From CAVUMR01 sp963742715 (GTDB lineage Bacteria > Actinomycetota > Actinomycetes > Mycobacteriales > Micromonosporaceae): a stretch of 64,000 nucleotides of DNA. Below the pieces are notes generated by a model that made no database searches, was not told the DNA's origin, and saw only the letters and a list, made by a program, of their open reading frames with translations. The stretch is taken from positions 1,984,001-2,048,000 of the forward strand of contig CAVUMR010000002.1 of assembly GCA_963742715.1 (NCBI GenBank). The letters are read 5' to 3'. Shown here piece after piece: positions 50,149 through 58,492 of the stretch (positions within the stretch are counted from its first letter, which is position 1; every line of letters starts with the position of its first letter). The position numbers were made by a program, and so were the translations under genes.

Positions 50149-50303
50149 CCGTGCGACCTCCGGGATCCAGGTTTCCAACGCCGGGAACCCGACGTCGACA
50201 ACCGGACCGTACTCCCGGGGTGTGACAGGACAGGCCGGTCGTTATCCGGCCAGCGCGGCGGGCAACTATCCGACCGGCGCGGCTGCCCGGGGTCCGGCGG
50301 GGG

Positions 50304-51254
50304 CTACGCGGCGGGCGGCGGGACGATCCCGTCCACCTCGGCGAGCTGCTCGGCGGCCGGCTCCCACTTACCCGCCCTCGCGTTGGCGGTCACCTGCTCC
50401 GCCGACGTCGCGCCGGCGATCACCGAGGCGCAGCCCGGCTGCGCGGCGAGTACGCCGATGGCCACCTCGAGCAGGCTCCGGTCGTACTTGCGGCCCCACT
50501 CGGCCAGCGCCTCGACCCGGTCGAGTTTCGCGTCTGTCACGTACCCCGGTCGGTTCGCCAGGCGGGTGCCGGCCGGTACCGGCTCGCCGCGCCGGATCTT
50601 GCCGGCCAGCAGCCCGTTCGCCAGCGGGAAGTACGGCAGCACGCCGAGCCCGTAGTGCCGCGCCGCCGGTACCACCTCGGCTTCGGCTCCGCGCTCGAGC
50701 AGCGACCAGTGGTTCTGCGCGGACACGAACGGGGTGAGGCCCCGCTCCCGCGCGACATGCGCGGCCTCGGCCAGCTGCCAACCGGTGAAGTTGGAGTTGC
50801 CGAGATAACGGACCTTGCCCTCTCGTACCAGGTTGTCCAGCACTGCCAACGTCTCCTCGATCGAGGTGACCGGATCAGGCGAATGGATCTGGTACAGGTC
50901 CAGGTAGTCGGTACGCAGCCGGCGCAGCGATTCCTCCACCGCGCGGCGGATGTACGACCGGCCGCCCTTGGCGCCGGCCGCGGGACCGTATCCCATGTCG
51001 GTGAACTGGCTGCCGAACTTGGTAGCCAGCACCACCTTGTCCCGGCGACCGACGAGCGCCTGCCCGAGTGCCTCTTCCGAGCCACCGCAGTTGCCGTAGA
51101 TGTCGGCGGTGTCAAGCAGCGTGATGCCCGCGTCGATCGCGGCGTCGACCACGGTACGGGTGGCCGCGACGTCCAGGCTCCGGCCGAAGTTGTTGCAGCC
51201 GAGGCCCACCACGGATACGTGCAGGCCGGAGTTGCCGAGGGGTCGGTATCGCAT
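50304..51254 (-). CDS. Aldo/keto reductase
   Basis: This 316-residue TIM-barrel oxidoreductase starts MRYRPLGNSGLHVSVVGLGC. The catalytic tetrad is visible: Asp and Tyr in LLDTADIYGN, Lys in LATKFGSQ, His in YQIHSPDP. The C-terminal NADPH motif AGATSAEQVTANA is present. It is close to YhdN/general-stress-type reductases. It stands alone between two gene groups. Confidence 0.93.
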   Translation of the reverse strand: MRYRPLGNSGLHVSVVGLGCNNFGRSLDVAATRTVVDAAIDAGITLLDTADIYGNCGGSEEALGQALVGRRDKVVLATKFGSQFTDMGYGPAAGAKGGRSYIRRAVEESLRRLRTDYLDLYQIHSPDPVTSIEETLAVLDNLVREGKVRYLGNSNFTGWQLAEAAHVARERGLTPFVSAQNHWSLLERGAEAEVVPAARHYGLGVLPYFPLANGLLAGKIRRGEPVPAGTRLANRPGYVTDAKLDRVEALAEWGRKYDRSLLEVAIGVLAAQPGCASVIAGATSAEQVTANARAGKWEPAAEQLAEVDGIVPPPAA

Positions 51255-51347
51255 CCGACCGACCCTACGCGGCGGCGTACGTCGCGCCGCTGACACCGGT
51301 GGACCGGCCCGCCGACCGGTACGGGTCGGCGGGCCGATTGCGCGTCT

Positions 51348-51800
51348 TTACCACCAGCCCGAGTTCACCTCGTGCTGCCAGGCGGTCGTGGTGTCGCCGT
51401 ACCGCGACTTGCAGTAACGCATCGCGGCCAGCGTCTGGTAGAACGTCGCCGGGTGGGTCGAGCTGCCGTTGACGTAGTGGTCCCAGCTGACCCCGGTCGG
51501 GGACACGCTGGCCGGGCTCATCTGGCCCAGCCCGTAGTACTGCCCGTTGGTCGCCGTCGGGCGGAAGTCGCTCTCCCGGCAGAAGATGCGCTTGATGTTG
51601 AGCGAGGTACCCCAGGAGCTCGGCACCGAGTCGCCGGATACGTCGGCCGCCTGCTGCTCCCGGGTGATGAACCAGTCCGGCGGGTTGGGGTTGCTCTGGC
51701 ACTGCGAGATGGTGCCCGCCTGAGCCGGAGCGGCCACGCCGAGCACGCTGAGCAAGCCCGCGGCCAGCGCGCTCACCAGAAGTGCTGCGCGGATACGCAT
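51348..51800 (-). CDS. Secreted transglycosylase-like protein
   Basis: This protein of about 150 residues has a signal peptide (MRIRAALLVSALAAGLLSVL, ending APAQAG). The mature part reads IKRIFCRESDFRPTATNGQY and YGLGQMSPASV: an SLT-like catalytic Glu followed by the GLGQM motif of lytic transglycosylases. Two cysteines flank the domain. An extension to GTG 51818 is possible. It probably trims peptidoglycan. Confidence 0.8.
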   Translation of the reverse strand: MRIRAALLVSALAAGLLSVLGVAAPAQAGTISQCQSNPNPPDWFITREQQAADVSGDSVPSSWGTSLNIKRIFCRESDFRPTATNGQYYGLGQMSPASVSPTGVSWDHYVNGSSTHPATFYQTLAAMRYCKSRYGDTTTAWQHEVNSGWW

Positions 51801-52014
51801 GGGGACCACCAACTTCACTCGAATGGGGACGGAGCCTTCAAACTGCCGCCCGCCCGGCGGCGGGACCAGGAAACCGCACCGGAAATTCCGCCCAAAGTCA
51901 ACGACATCGGCGCGAACGGGACGACCGGTGTGGGTTCGCCGAGGTGGACAGGCGGCCGGGCCGGGACCAGCGCCGCACGGCGGGGCCGCGGCGCGGGACC
52001 AGTCCCCGGTTCAG

Positions 52015-54417
52015 CTACGCCCCGGCCAGCGCCGCGAGGCGGGTGCGTACCTCCCGGGCGCGGCTCTCCATCGGCATCCGCTGGTAGTACGCGAGCGCCA
52101 CGTCGTAGGCGGCCCGGGCGGCGGCGTCGTCACCGCGGCGGGCATGGACCTGGCCGAGGGAGTCGCTGGCCATCGCGGTGCCGCGCGCGTCACCGATCTC
52201 CTGGCTGCTGGCGACTGCCTGGCCGAGCAGCTCGGCGGCCACGTCCAGCTCGCCGCCGGCCAGGTGCAGCACGCCCAGCCGGTACAGAATCTCGATCTCG
52301 GCGCGCAGGTCGTCACAGCTCCCGGCCAGCTTCAGCGCCTCCCGGAAGCCGTCACCGGCCCGCCCGAGTTCGCCGCGCGCCTGGTCCAGGATCGCCAGCC
52401 GCAGCACCACCTTGGTTTCGCCGCGCGCCTCGCCCCGGTCCCGGAACACCGACCGGGCCGTCCGGTAGCGCTCCTCGGCCAGGTCGAACTCGCCGCGCGA
52501 GACGTGGACCGCCCCCAGCTCGGACTCGGCGTACCCCCGGGCCACCCGGTCGCCGGCGAGGCCGGCGGCGTCGATCGCGGCCAGCATGTGACCGGCGGCG
52601 GCCGGCACGTTCCCGGTCGACCGTTCGATGATCGCGAGGCTCAACAGCGCGTGGGCGGCCAGCCGGTGCAGCCCCCGCGCCCGGGCGGTGTCCAGCGCGG
52701 CCAGCACGAACGGACGCGCTCCGGTGAGTTCGCCCTGTTCGGCCAGCCCGTCGCCGAGCGCGAGCCTCGCGACCGCCTCGGCGGCCGGTGGCCCGGTACC
52801 GTCGGACGCCCGGATCACCGCCTCGGCCATCCCCTGCCAGCCGGTGAACTCGCAGCGCAGCGAGCAGTACCAGGACATCGCGGCGGTGAGGTCCGCGGCG
52901 GTACCGAGCAGCTCCCCACCGGTGCCGGCGGCCTGCCGGGCGATCGCCGCGATCGCGGTGTGCTCGGCGTCCAGCCAGGTCAGCGGCGCGGCCATCACCT
53001 CGCGGGCCAGCTGCTCCTCGACCGGCCACCGGTCCATGGTCAGCAGCTCGCTGGCCAGGTTGTCGATCAGCGGGTTCCCGCCGGCCCGTTCCACCAGCGT
53101 CAGCGCCGCCCGGCTCGCGCCGGCCACGACCGCCGCGCGGGCGGCCGGGTCCGGACGCTCCGGGCCTTCGTGGCGCGCGTACACCCGGACCAGGTCATGG
53201 AACCGGTACCGCGGCTGGCCGGCCTCGTCGGTACCGACGATGTCCAGCAGGTAGCCGTCGACCAGCCGTTCGAGCAGCCGGCGGGCCGACTGCAGGTCGA
53301 CGCCGAGCCCGGCCGACGCGGTCCAGGCCGCGAAGTCGGGTACGTCGATGACGCTCAACAGCCGGAAGGCCCGCCGCACGTCGTCGGGCAGGGCCAGGTA
53401 GCTGAGCGCGATACCGGCCTTGACCTGCAGGTCCCCCGCGGCGAGCACGCTGAGCCGGTCCCGCTCGTCGGCGAGCAGGCCGACCACGTGGCCGATCCGC
53501 CAGCCCGGGCGTCCGGCCAGTAGCGCGGCCACGATCCGCACCGCGAGTGGCAGCCAGCCGCACAGGTCGACCACCGCCCGGGCGGCCGCTTCCTCGGCCG
53601 CCACCCGCTCCTCGCCGATCACGCCGGACAGCAGCGCGAGCGCCTCGGCCGGATCGAACGCGGCCAGCTCGACCAGGCGCGCACCGGCCAGCCCGGACAG
53701 CCTGCTGCGGCTGGTGACCAGCACCGCGCAGCTCGGCGTGGCGGGCAGCAGCGGGCGCACCTGCGCCTCGGTCGCGGCGTCGTCGAGGACGAGCAGCACC
53801 TGGCGACTGCGCAGTCGGTCCCGCAGCAGCTCGGCGCGGGTGTCCACGTCCGCCGGCAGGTGCCCGGCCGGCAACCCGAGCCGGCAGAGCAGTCGGGCCA
53901 GCGCCTCGGCCGGCTCCACCGGATCCGAGCTGGTACCGCGCAACTGCAGGTAGAGCTGGCCGTCGGGGTACCGGTCGGCGAGTTCATGGGCCAGGTGTAC
54001 GGCGAGAGTCGTCTTGCCCAGCCCGCCCATGCCGGCCAGTACGCAGACCCGGCTCACCCCGGTGGCCGCGGGTCCGCGCAGGATCTGATGCGCGGTGTCG
54101 AGCGTGCTGGTACGCCCGACGAAGTCGGGTACGTCGGGCGGGAGTGAGCCGGGCGGCCGGTCGCCGGACCATGCCTCGAGCAGCGCGGCCCGGTCCACGT
54201 CCGCGAGCCGCAGCACTTCGGCCAACCGTTCCAGCGTGTCGCGACGCGGCCGCCGGGTCCCGGACTCGACGTTGCGGATGGTCCGGTCGGTGACGCCGGC
54301 CAGCGCGGCGAGTTCCTCCTGGGACAGCTTGCTCCGTTCCCGGAAGGCGCGGACGAGTTCCCCGCCGACCCCGACGTGCGCACCGGCGTCGACGTCCCAC
54401 TCCCTGTCCCTCGCCAT
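52015..54417 (-). CDS. XRE-NB-ARC-TPR STAND transcriptional regulator
   Basis: This is an 800-residue protein. Residues 18-72 are an XRE helix-turn-helix (LSQEELAALAGVTDRTIRNV). The NB-ARC ATPase has VCVLAGMGGLGKTTLAVHLA and LLVLDDAATEAQV. A winged-helix and a C-terminal TPR region of about 350 residues follow. Such proteins act as ligand-sensing regulators of secondary metabolism. ATG 54417 follows TAGGAGAG. It lies at the end of the NRPS/PKS cluster, so cluster control is likely. It differs from the TIR-STAND protein by having DNA-binding instead of TIR. Confidence 0.92.
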   Translation of the reverse strand: MARDREWDVDAGAHVGVGGELVRAFRERSKLSQEELAALAGVTDRTIRNVESGTRRPRRDTLERLAEVLRLADVDRAALLEAWSGDRPPGSLPPDVPDFVGRTSTLDTAHQILRGPAATGVSRVCVLAGMGGLGKTTLAVHLAHELADRYPDGQLYLQLRGTSSDPVEPAEALARLLCRLGLPAGHLPADVDTRAELLRDRLRSRQVLLVLDDAATEAQVRPLLPATPSCAVLVTSRSRLSGLAGARLVELAAFDPAEALALLSGVIGEERVAAEEAAARAVVDLCGWLPLAVRIVAALLAGRPGWRIGHVVGLLADERDRLSVLAAGDLQVKAGIALSYLALPDDVRRAFRLLSVIDVPDFAAWTASAGLGVDLQSARRLLERLVDGYLLDIVGTDEAGQPRYRFHDLVRVYARHEGPERPDPAARAAVVAGASRAALTLVERAGGNPLIDNLASELLTMDRWPVEEQLAREVMAAPLTWLDAEHTAIAAIARQAAGTGGELLGTAADLTAAMSWYCSLRCEFTGWQGMAEAVIRASDGTGPPAAEAVARLALGDGLAEQGELTGARPFVLAALDTARARGLHRLAAHALLSLAIIERSTGNVPAAAGHMLAAIDAAGLAGDRVARGYAESELGAVHVSRGEFDLAEERYRTARSVFRDRGEARGETKVVLRLAILDQARGELGRAGDGFREALKLAGSCDDLRAEIEILYRLGVLHLAGGELDVAAELLGQAVASSQEIGDARGTAMASDSLGQVHARRGDDAAARAAYDVALAYYQRMPMESRAREVRTRLAALAGA

Positions 54418-54550
54418 GATCGCTCTCCTACCGACGCGAGGGGACCGCGTTCAGCCCGTCAGCCGATCGCGAAATTTCCGCATAAGTTTCCTACACCACC
54501 GGACACCCCGATTGACAGCGCCCGCGACACGAGGCCGGCGCTGCCGGCCG

Positions 54551-57500
54551 TCAGCCGCGGTGGGGATCGCCGGACCGGCCGGCGGACCGGCGCCGCAGCC
54601 GGTCCCGGCGGGTGGCGGCCCGCTGCGCCGCCCGGGACAGCCCCGCCTGGCCGCCCGCGGTACCGGGTGCGCCGGTGCCGGCCGCGCTATCGGTGCCGTC
54701 GACGAAAGCGGCCAGCGCCCGGACGTTCGGATACCGGAAGAGGTCGACCACCCGCAGCTCCCGGCCGAGCTGTTCGGTCAGCCGGGAGTGCACGCTGACC
54801 AGCGCCATCGAGTTCCCGCCGAGCTCGAAGAAGTTGTCCACCGCGGTCACCGCCGGCCGGCCCAGCACCTCCCGCCAGACCGCGGCGATGACCTGCTCGG
54901 TCGGCGTCTGCGGCAGGGTCGAGCCGACCGCCACCGGTGCCGCGGGTACCACCGCCGGTGGCGCCTCGGGGCCGGCCGCGGCGCCGTCGGCGATCGTGCC
55001 GTCCGGCCGGAGCCGGCCGTACGTTCCGGTGCCGGCCCAACCGTCCCCGGCGCGTACCGCGATCTCGCCGTACTCACCCACCGCCGCCGGCCGTCCGGCC
55101 AGGTCCAGCACCCGCCGGCCCGCCGCGTGATCCGCCGCCGCCGCGGTGGCGGGCCGCACCGCCGCCTCGCGTACCGGCCGGTCCGGCCCGTCGAGCAGCT
55201 GCCCGAGCAGGTGCGTGTACCCGTCCAGCAGCGCCCGGGCCCGGGCGGCGTCGTACAGGTCGGTGTTGTACAGCAGGTCCAGCGCGAACCGGCCGTCGCG
55301 TTCCACCAGGTACAGGGTCAGGTCGAACGGCGAGCCGGGCAGCCCGGCCGGCAGCGTGCGGCTGTCCAAGCCGGGCAACCGCAGCGTCGGCTCGGCGAAG
55401 TTGAACACGTTGAACAGCACCTGCACCAGCGGTGCCCGGGACGGGTCCCGGCCCGGTGCCAGCTCGTCCACGATCCGCTCCAGCGGTGCGCCCGGATGCG
55501 CCAGCACGTCCACCAGCTCGTCCCGGCCGCGGCTCACGTGGGCGGCGAACGTCGCGTCGTCGTCCACGGTCAGCCGCAGCGGCACGATGTCGACGAAGAA
55601 CCCGATCAGCTCGGTGAAGGCCGGATGCCGCCGATCCGCCGCCGGAGTACCGACGACCAGCTCGGTACGCCCGGTCAGCCGCCGCAGCAACTGCCCGAAC
55701 GCGGCCAGCAGCACGGTCGACGGGGTACTGCCGAGCGAACGGGCCAACGCCCGGATCGCGCCGTCGGTGGACTCGTCCAGGGCGGTGTGCAGCATCTCGC
55801 CGGCGTACGTCTGCTCGGCCGGCCGGGGCCGGTCCCGGGGCAGGTCCAGCACGGTCGGTACCCCGGACAGGTGCTCGCCCCACCAGCGCAGGTCGGCCGC
55901 TTCCCGCCGGGTGTCGCGCGCGGCACGCCACACCGCGTAGTCGGCGAACGAGGCCGGTACCGGCGGCAGCAGCGGCTTGTCGGCCGGCCAGTCGGCCAGT
56001 GCGGCCTGGTACGCCGCGGCGAGGTCCCGGTAGAACAGGTCCGCCGACCAGCCGTCGAACACCGCGTGGTGGGCGGTGACGGCCAGGACGTGTTCGTCGC
56101 AGGCACCGGCCGCAGAGCCGCCCGTTGCAGAGCCGCCCGAAGCGGAGCCGCCCGAAGCGGAGCCGCCCGAAGCGGAGCCGCCCGAAGCGGGGCCGCCCGA
56201 AGCGGGGCCGCCCGATGCGGCGGCCCCGAGCCGCAGCAGCCGGACCCGCCACAGCGGGCCGGTGGCCAGGTCGAACCGGCCGCGGGCCTCGGTGTCGAGC
56301 CGGACCCGGACGGCCTCGAGCCGATCCTCGGGCGCGAGCCCGGACAGGTCGTCGATCGGCAGCGGTACCTCGGCCGGCGGGTCGACCACCGCCTGCGGCG
56401 TACCGCCGACGTGTGGGATCCGCCAGCGCAGCACCTCGTGCCGCTCGGCCACCGCCCGCAGCGCGGCGCGCAGCGCCGGCACGTCCAGCGGGCCGGTCAG
56501 CTGCTCGGCGAGCGCGATGTTGTACGCCGCGGCGTCCGGAGCGAGCTGGTCGACGAACCACAGCCGGCGCTGCGCCGCGGACAGCGTCGGCGGGTTGCCG
56601 GTGACCAGCCCGGCACCGGAGAGCGGCTCGGCGTACCCGACCCGCTCGGCGAAGCGCTCCAGCGTGCGTGCGCCGAACACGTCCTCCACGCCGAGGTCCC
56701 GGTCGAGTTCGGCGCGCACCTCCGCGACCAGCCGCATCGCGGTCAACGAGTGGCCGCCGGAGCCGAAGAAGTCGTCGTCCAGACCGGCCTGGGGCACGTC
56801 GAGGGCACGGCACCAGGAGGCCGCCACCGCCCGCTGCAGCTCGGTCTGCGGCGGGCGTACCGGCTTGTCCGGCGCGGGCGGCGCGGTGTCGTACCGGCGC
56901 AACCGGGCCAGGTCCACCTTGCCGGACTGGGTCAGCGGGAAGGTGTCGAGCCGTACCACCCGCACCGGCACCATGGCCGCGGGCAGTCGGTCCCCACAGA
57001 ACTCCCGTACCTCCACGTCGGTCGGTTGCGGCGGCGCGGTGGCGGGGTTCAGCGGCACCAGGTACGCCACCAGATCGAGCGAAGCCGCGCCGGGTACCGC
57101 GTCGACGACCGCGTGCGCGACGCCCGGGTGGGTACGCAGCACCGCCTCCACCTCGCCCACCTCGACCCGCTGGCCCCGGATCTTCACCTGCCGGTCCACC
57201 CGGCCCAGGAACAGCAGGTTGCCGTCCGGCAGCCAGCTGACCAGGTCACCGGTGCGGTACAACCGCGCGCCCGGCCGATCGCCGTACGGATCCGGCACGA
57301 ACCGGTCCGCGGTGAGCCCCGGCCGGTCGTGGTACCCGCGGGCCAGCCCGGTACCGCCGATCAGCAGCTCCCCCGGCGCGCCGACCGGTACCGGCGCCAG
57401 CTCGTCGTCCACCACGTACGCCTGCTGGTTGGGCAGGGGCAACCCGATCGGCACCGGGCGGTCCCACGCGCCGGCGGTCTCGAAGCCGGTGACGCACACG

Positions 57501-58492
57501 GTCGCCTCGGTCGGGCCGTAGCAGTTGAGGAACCGGCGGATCGGCGCGTCGGCCGGGCCGGCCCAGCGCTCCACCTGCTCGGGGCCGACCGCTTCGGCGC
57601 CGGTGATGAGCAGCCGCCACTCCGGCAGCCGGGCCGGGTCCAGCAGCGGCAGCAGCGACACCGGCAGGCAGCCCCAGGTGACCCGGTGCTCCTCGCAGAA
57701 CCGCTGCAGCCGGGCCGGATCGAGCCGGTCGGCATCGGGGACCAGCTCCACCTCACCGCCGGCCGCGAGCGGCAGCCACAGGTCGATCACCGACACGTCG
57801 AACCCGAGCGAGGCGAACCCGAACGACCGGGTGTCGGCGTCCACCCCGGTCACCGCGCCGAAGGCGATGGCGTACGAGACGAGGCTGCGGTGGCTGACCA
57901 CCACGCCCTTGGGCCGGCCGGTCGAACCGGAGGTGTACAGCACGTAGGCCGCGTCTTCCGGGCGGGCCAGCCGCGGTGCCGACGTCAGGTCCACAGTTGA
58001 CGCCGCGTCCGCTGCCGGCGCCGAGGCACGGTCGGGCAGGTCCAGCAGCGGGCGGCCGGTGTCGGCCAGCAGTTCCCGACCGGCCTGGTCGGCGACCACC
58101 AGCGCGATGCCGGCATCGTCGAGCACGCCGACCAGCCGGGCCCGTGGCTGGGTCGGGTCCAGCGGCACGTACGCCGCGCCGGCCAGCATGATCCCCAGCA
58201 CCGCGGCGACCAGCTCCGGCCGGCGCCCGGCGCACACCCCGATCCGGGTGTCCGGGCCGACCCCGCGACCGCGCAACTCGGTGGCGAGCCGACCGGCCAG
58301 CGCCACCAGCTCGGCGTAGGTCAGCCGGTCGTCCCATTGCCGTACCGCGACCGCGTCCGGCCGCCGGTCCGCCTGCGCCAGCACCAGGTCGGGCAGCACC
58401 GCGGCCGGGTACGGCACCACCCGTCCGGTCGACCAGGCGGCCGGTACCGCGGTGTGCTCGGCCAGCAACCCTCCGCTCGGCGCTGCGGTCAT
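54551..58492 (-). CDS. NRPS, A-PCP-C-PCP
   Basis: This is a 1313-residue synthetase. The adenylation domain (about 30-545) shows YVLYTSGSTGRPKGVVVSH, NCYGPTEATVC, YRTGDLVSWLPDG and TQSGKVDLARL. PCP1 has GSGGHSLTAM near 580. The condensation domain (about 605-1060) has VTAHHAVFDGWS. PCP2 has ELGGNSMALV near 1226. There is no second adenylation, epimerisation or thioesterase domain, so PCP2 must be loaded in trans. A 15-bp coding repeat adds a Ser/Gly/Ala loop just before the condensation active site. ATGA overlap links it to the LanB-like gene. Confidence 0.93.
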   Translation of the reverse strand: MTAAPSGGLLAEHTAVPAAWSTGRVVPYPAAVLPDLVLAQADRRPDAVAVRQWDDRLTYAELVALAGRLATELRGRGVGPDTRIGVCAGRRPELVAAVLGIMLAGAAYVPLDPTQPRARLVGVLDDAGIALVVADQAGRELLADTGRPLLDLPDRASAPAADAASTVDLTSAPRLARPEDAAYVLYTSGSTGRPKGVVVSHRSLVSYAIAFGAVTGVDADTRSFGFASLGFDVSVIDLWLPLAAGGEVELVPDADRLDPARLQRFCEEHRVTWGCLPVSLLPLLDPARLPEWRLLITGAEAVGPEQVERWAGPADAPIRRFLNCYGPTEATVCVTGFETAGAWDRPVPIGLPLPNQQAYVVDDELAPVPVGAPGELLIGGTGLARGYHDRPGLTADRFVPDPYGDRPGARLYRTGDLVSWLPDGNLLFLGRVDRQVKIRGQRVEVGEVEAVLRTHPGVAHAVVDAVPGAASLDLVAYLVPLNPATAPPQPTDVEVREFCGDRLPAAMVPVRVVRLDTFPLTQSGKVDLARLRRYDTAPPAPDKPVRPPQTELQRAVAASWCRALDVPQAGLDDDFFGSGGHSLTAMRLVAEVRAELDRDLGVEDVFGARTLERFAERVGYAEPLSGAGLVTGNPPTLSAAQRRLWFVDQLAPDAAAYNIALAEQLTGPLDVPALRAALRAVAERHEVLRWRIPHVGGTPQAVVDPPAEVPLPIDDLSGLAPEDRLEAVRVRLDTEARGRFDLATGPLWRVRLLRLGAAASGGPASGGPASGGSASGGSASGGSASGGSATGGSAAGACDEHVLAVTAHHAVFDGWSADLFYRDLAAAYQAALADWPADKPLLPPVPASFADYAVWRAARDTRREAADLRWWGEHLSGVPTVLDLPRDRPRPAEQTYAGEMLHTALDESTDGAIRALARSLGSTPSTVLLAAFGQLLRRLTGRTELVVGTPAADRRHPAFTELIGFFVDIVPLRLTVDDDATFAAHVSRGRDELVDVLAHPGAPLERIVDELAPGRDPSRAPLVQVLFNVFNFAEPTLRLPGLDSRTLPAGLPGSPFDLTLYLVERDGRFALDLLYNTDLYDAARARALLDGYTHLLGQLLDGPDRPVREAAVRPATAAAADHAAGRRVLDLAGRPAAVGEYGEIAVRAGDGWAGTGTYGRLRPDGTIADGAAAGPEAPPAVVPAAPVAVGSTLPQTPTEQVIAAVWREVLGRPAVTAVDNFFELGGNSMALVSVHSRLTEQLGRELRVVDLFRYPNVRALAAFVDGTDSAAGTGAPGTAGGQAGLSRAAQRAATRRDRLRRRSAGRSGDPHRG
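56112..56216 (-). repeat. 15-bp in-frame coding repeat in the condensation domain
   Basis: Seven perfect-length 15-bp units (GCGGAGCCGCCCGAA type) encode ASGGS/ASGGP pentapeptides on the minus strand. They form a flexible insertion about 15 residues before HHxxxDG. The middle units are identical, implying recent expansion. Confidence 0.93.

Noticed and set aside
54095..58000. Plus-strand open frame of 1301 codons antisense to the NRPS
   Set aside because: It is a GC-rich shadow frame with Arg/Gly/Pro/Gln-rich low-complexity translation, no domain and no ribosome site; the minus strand has clear NRPS motifs.
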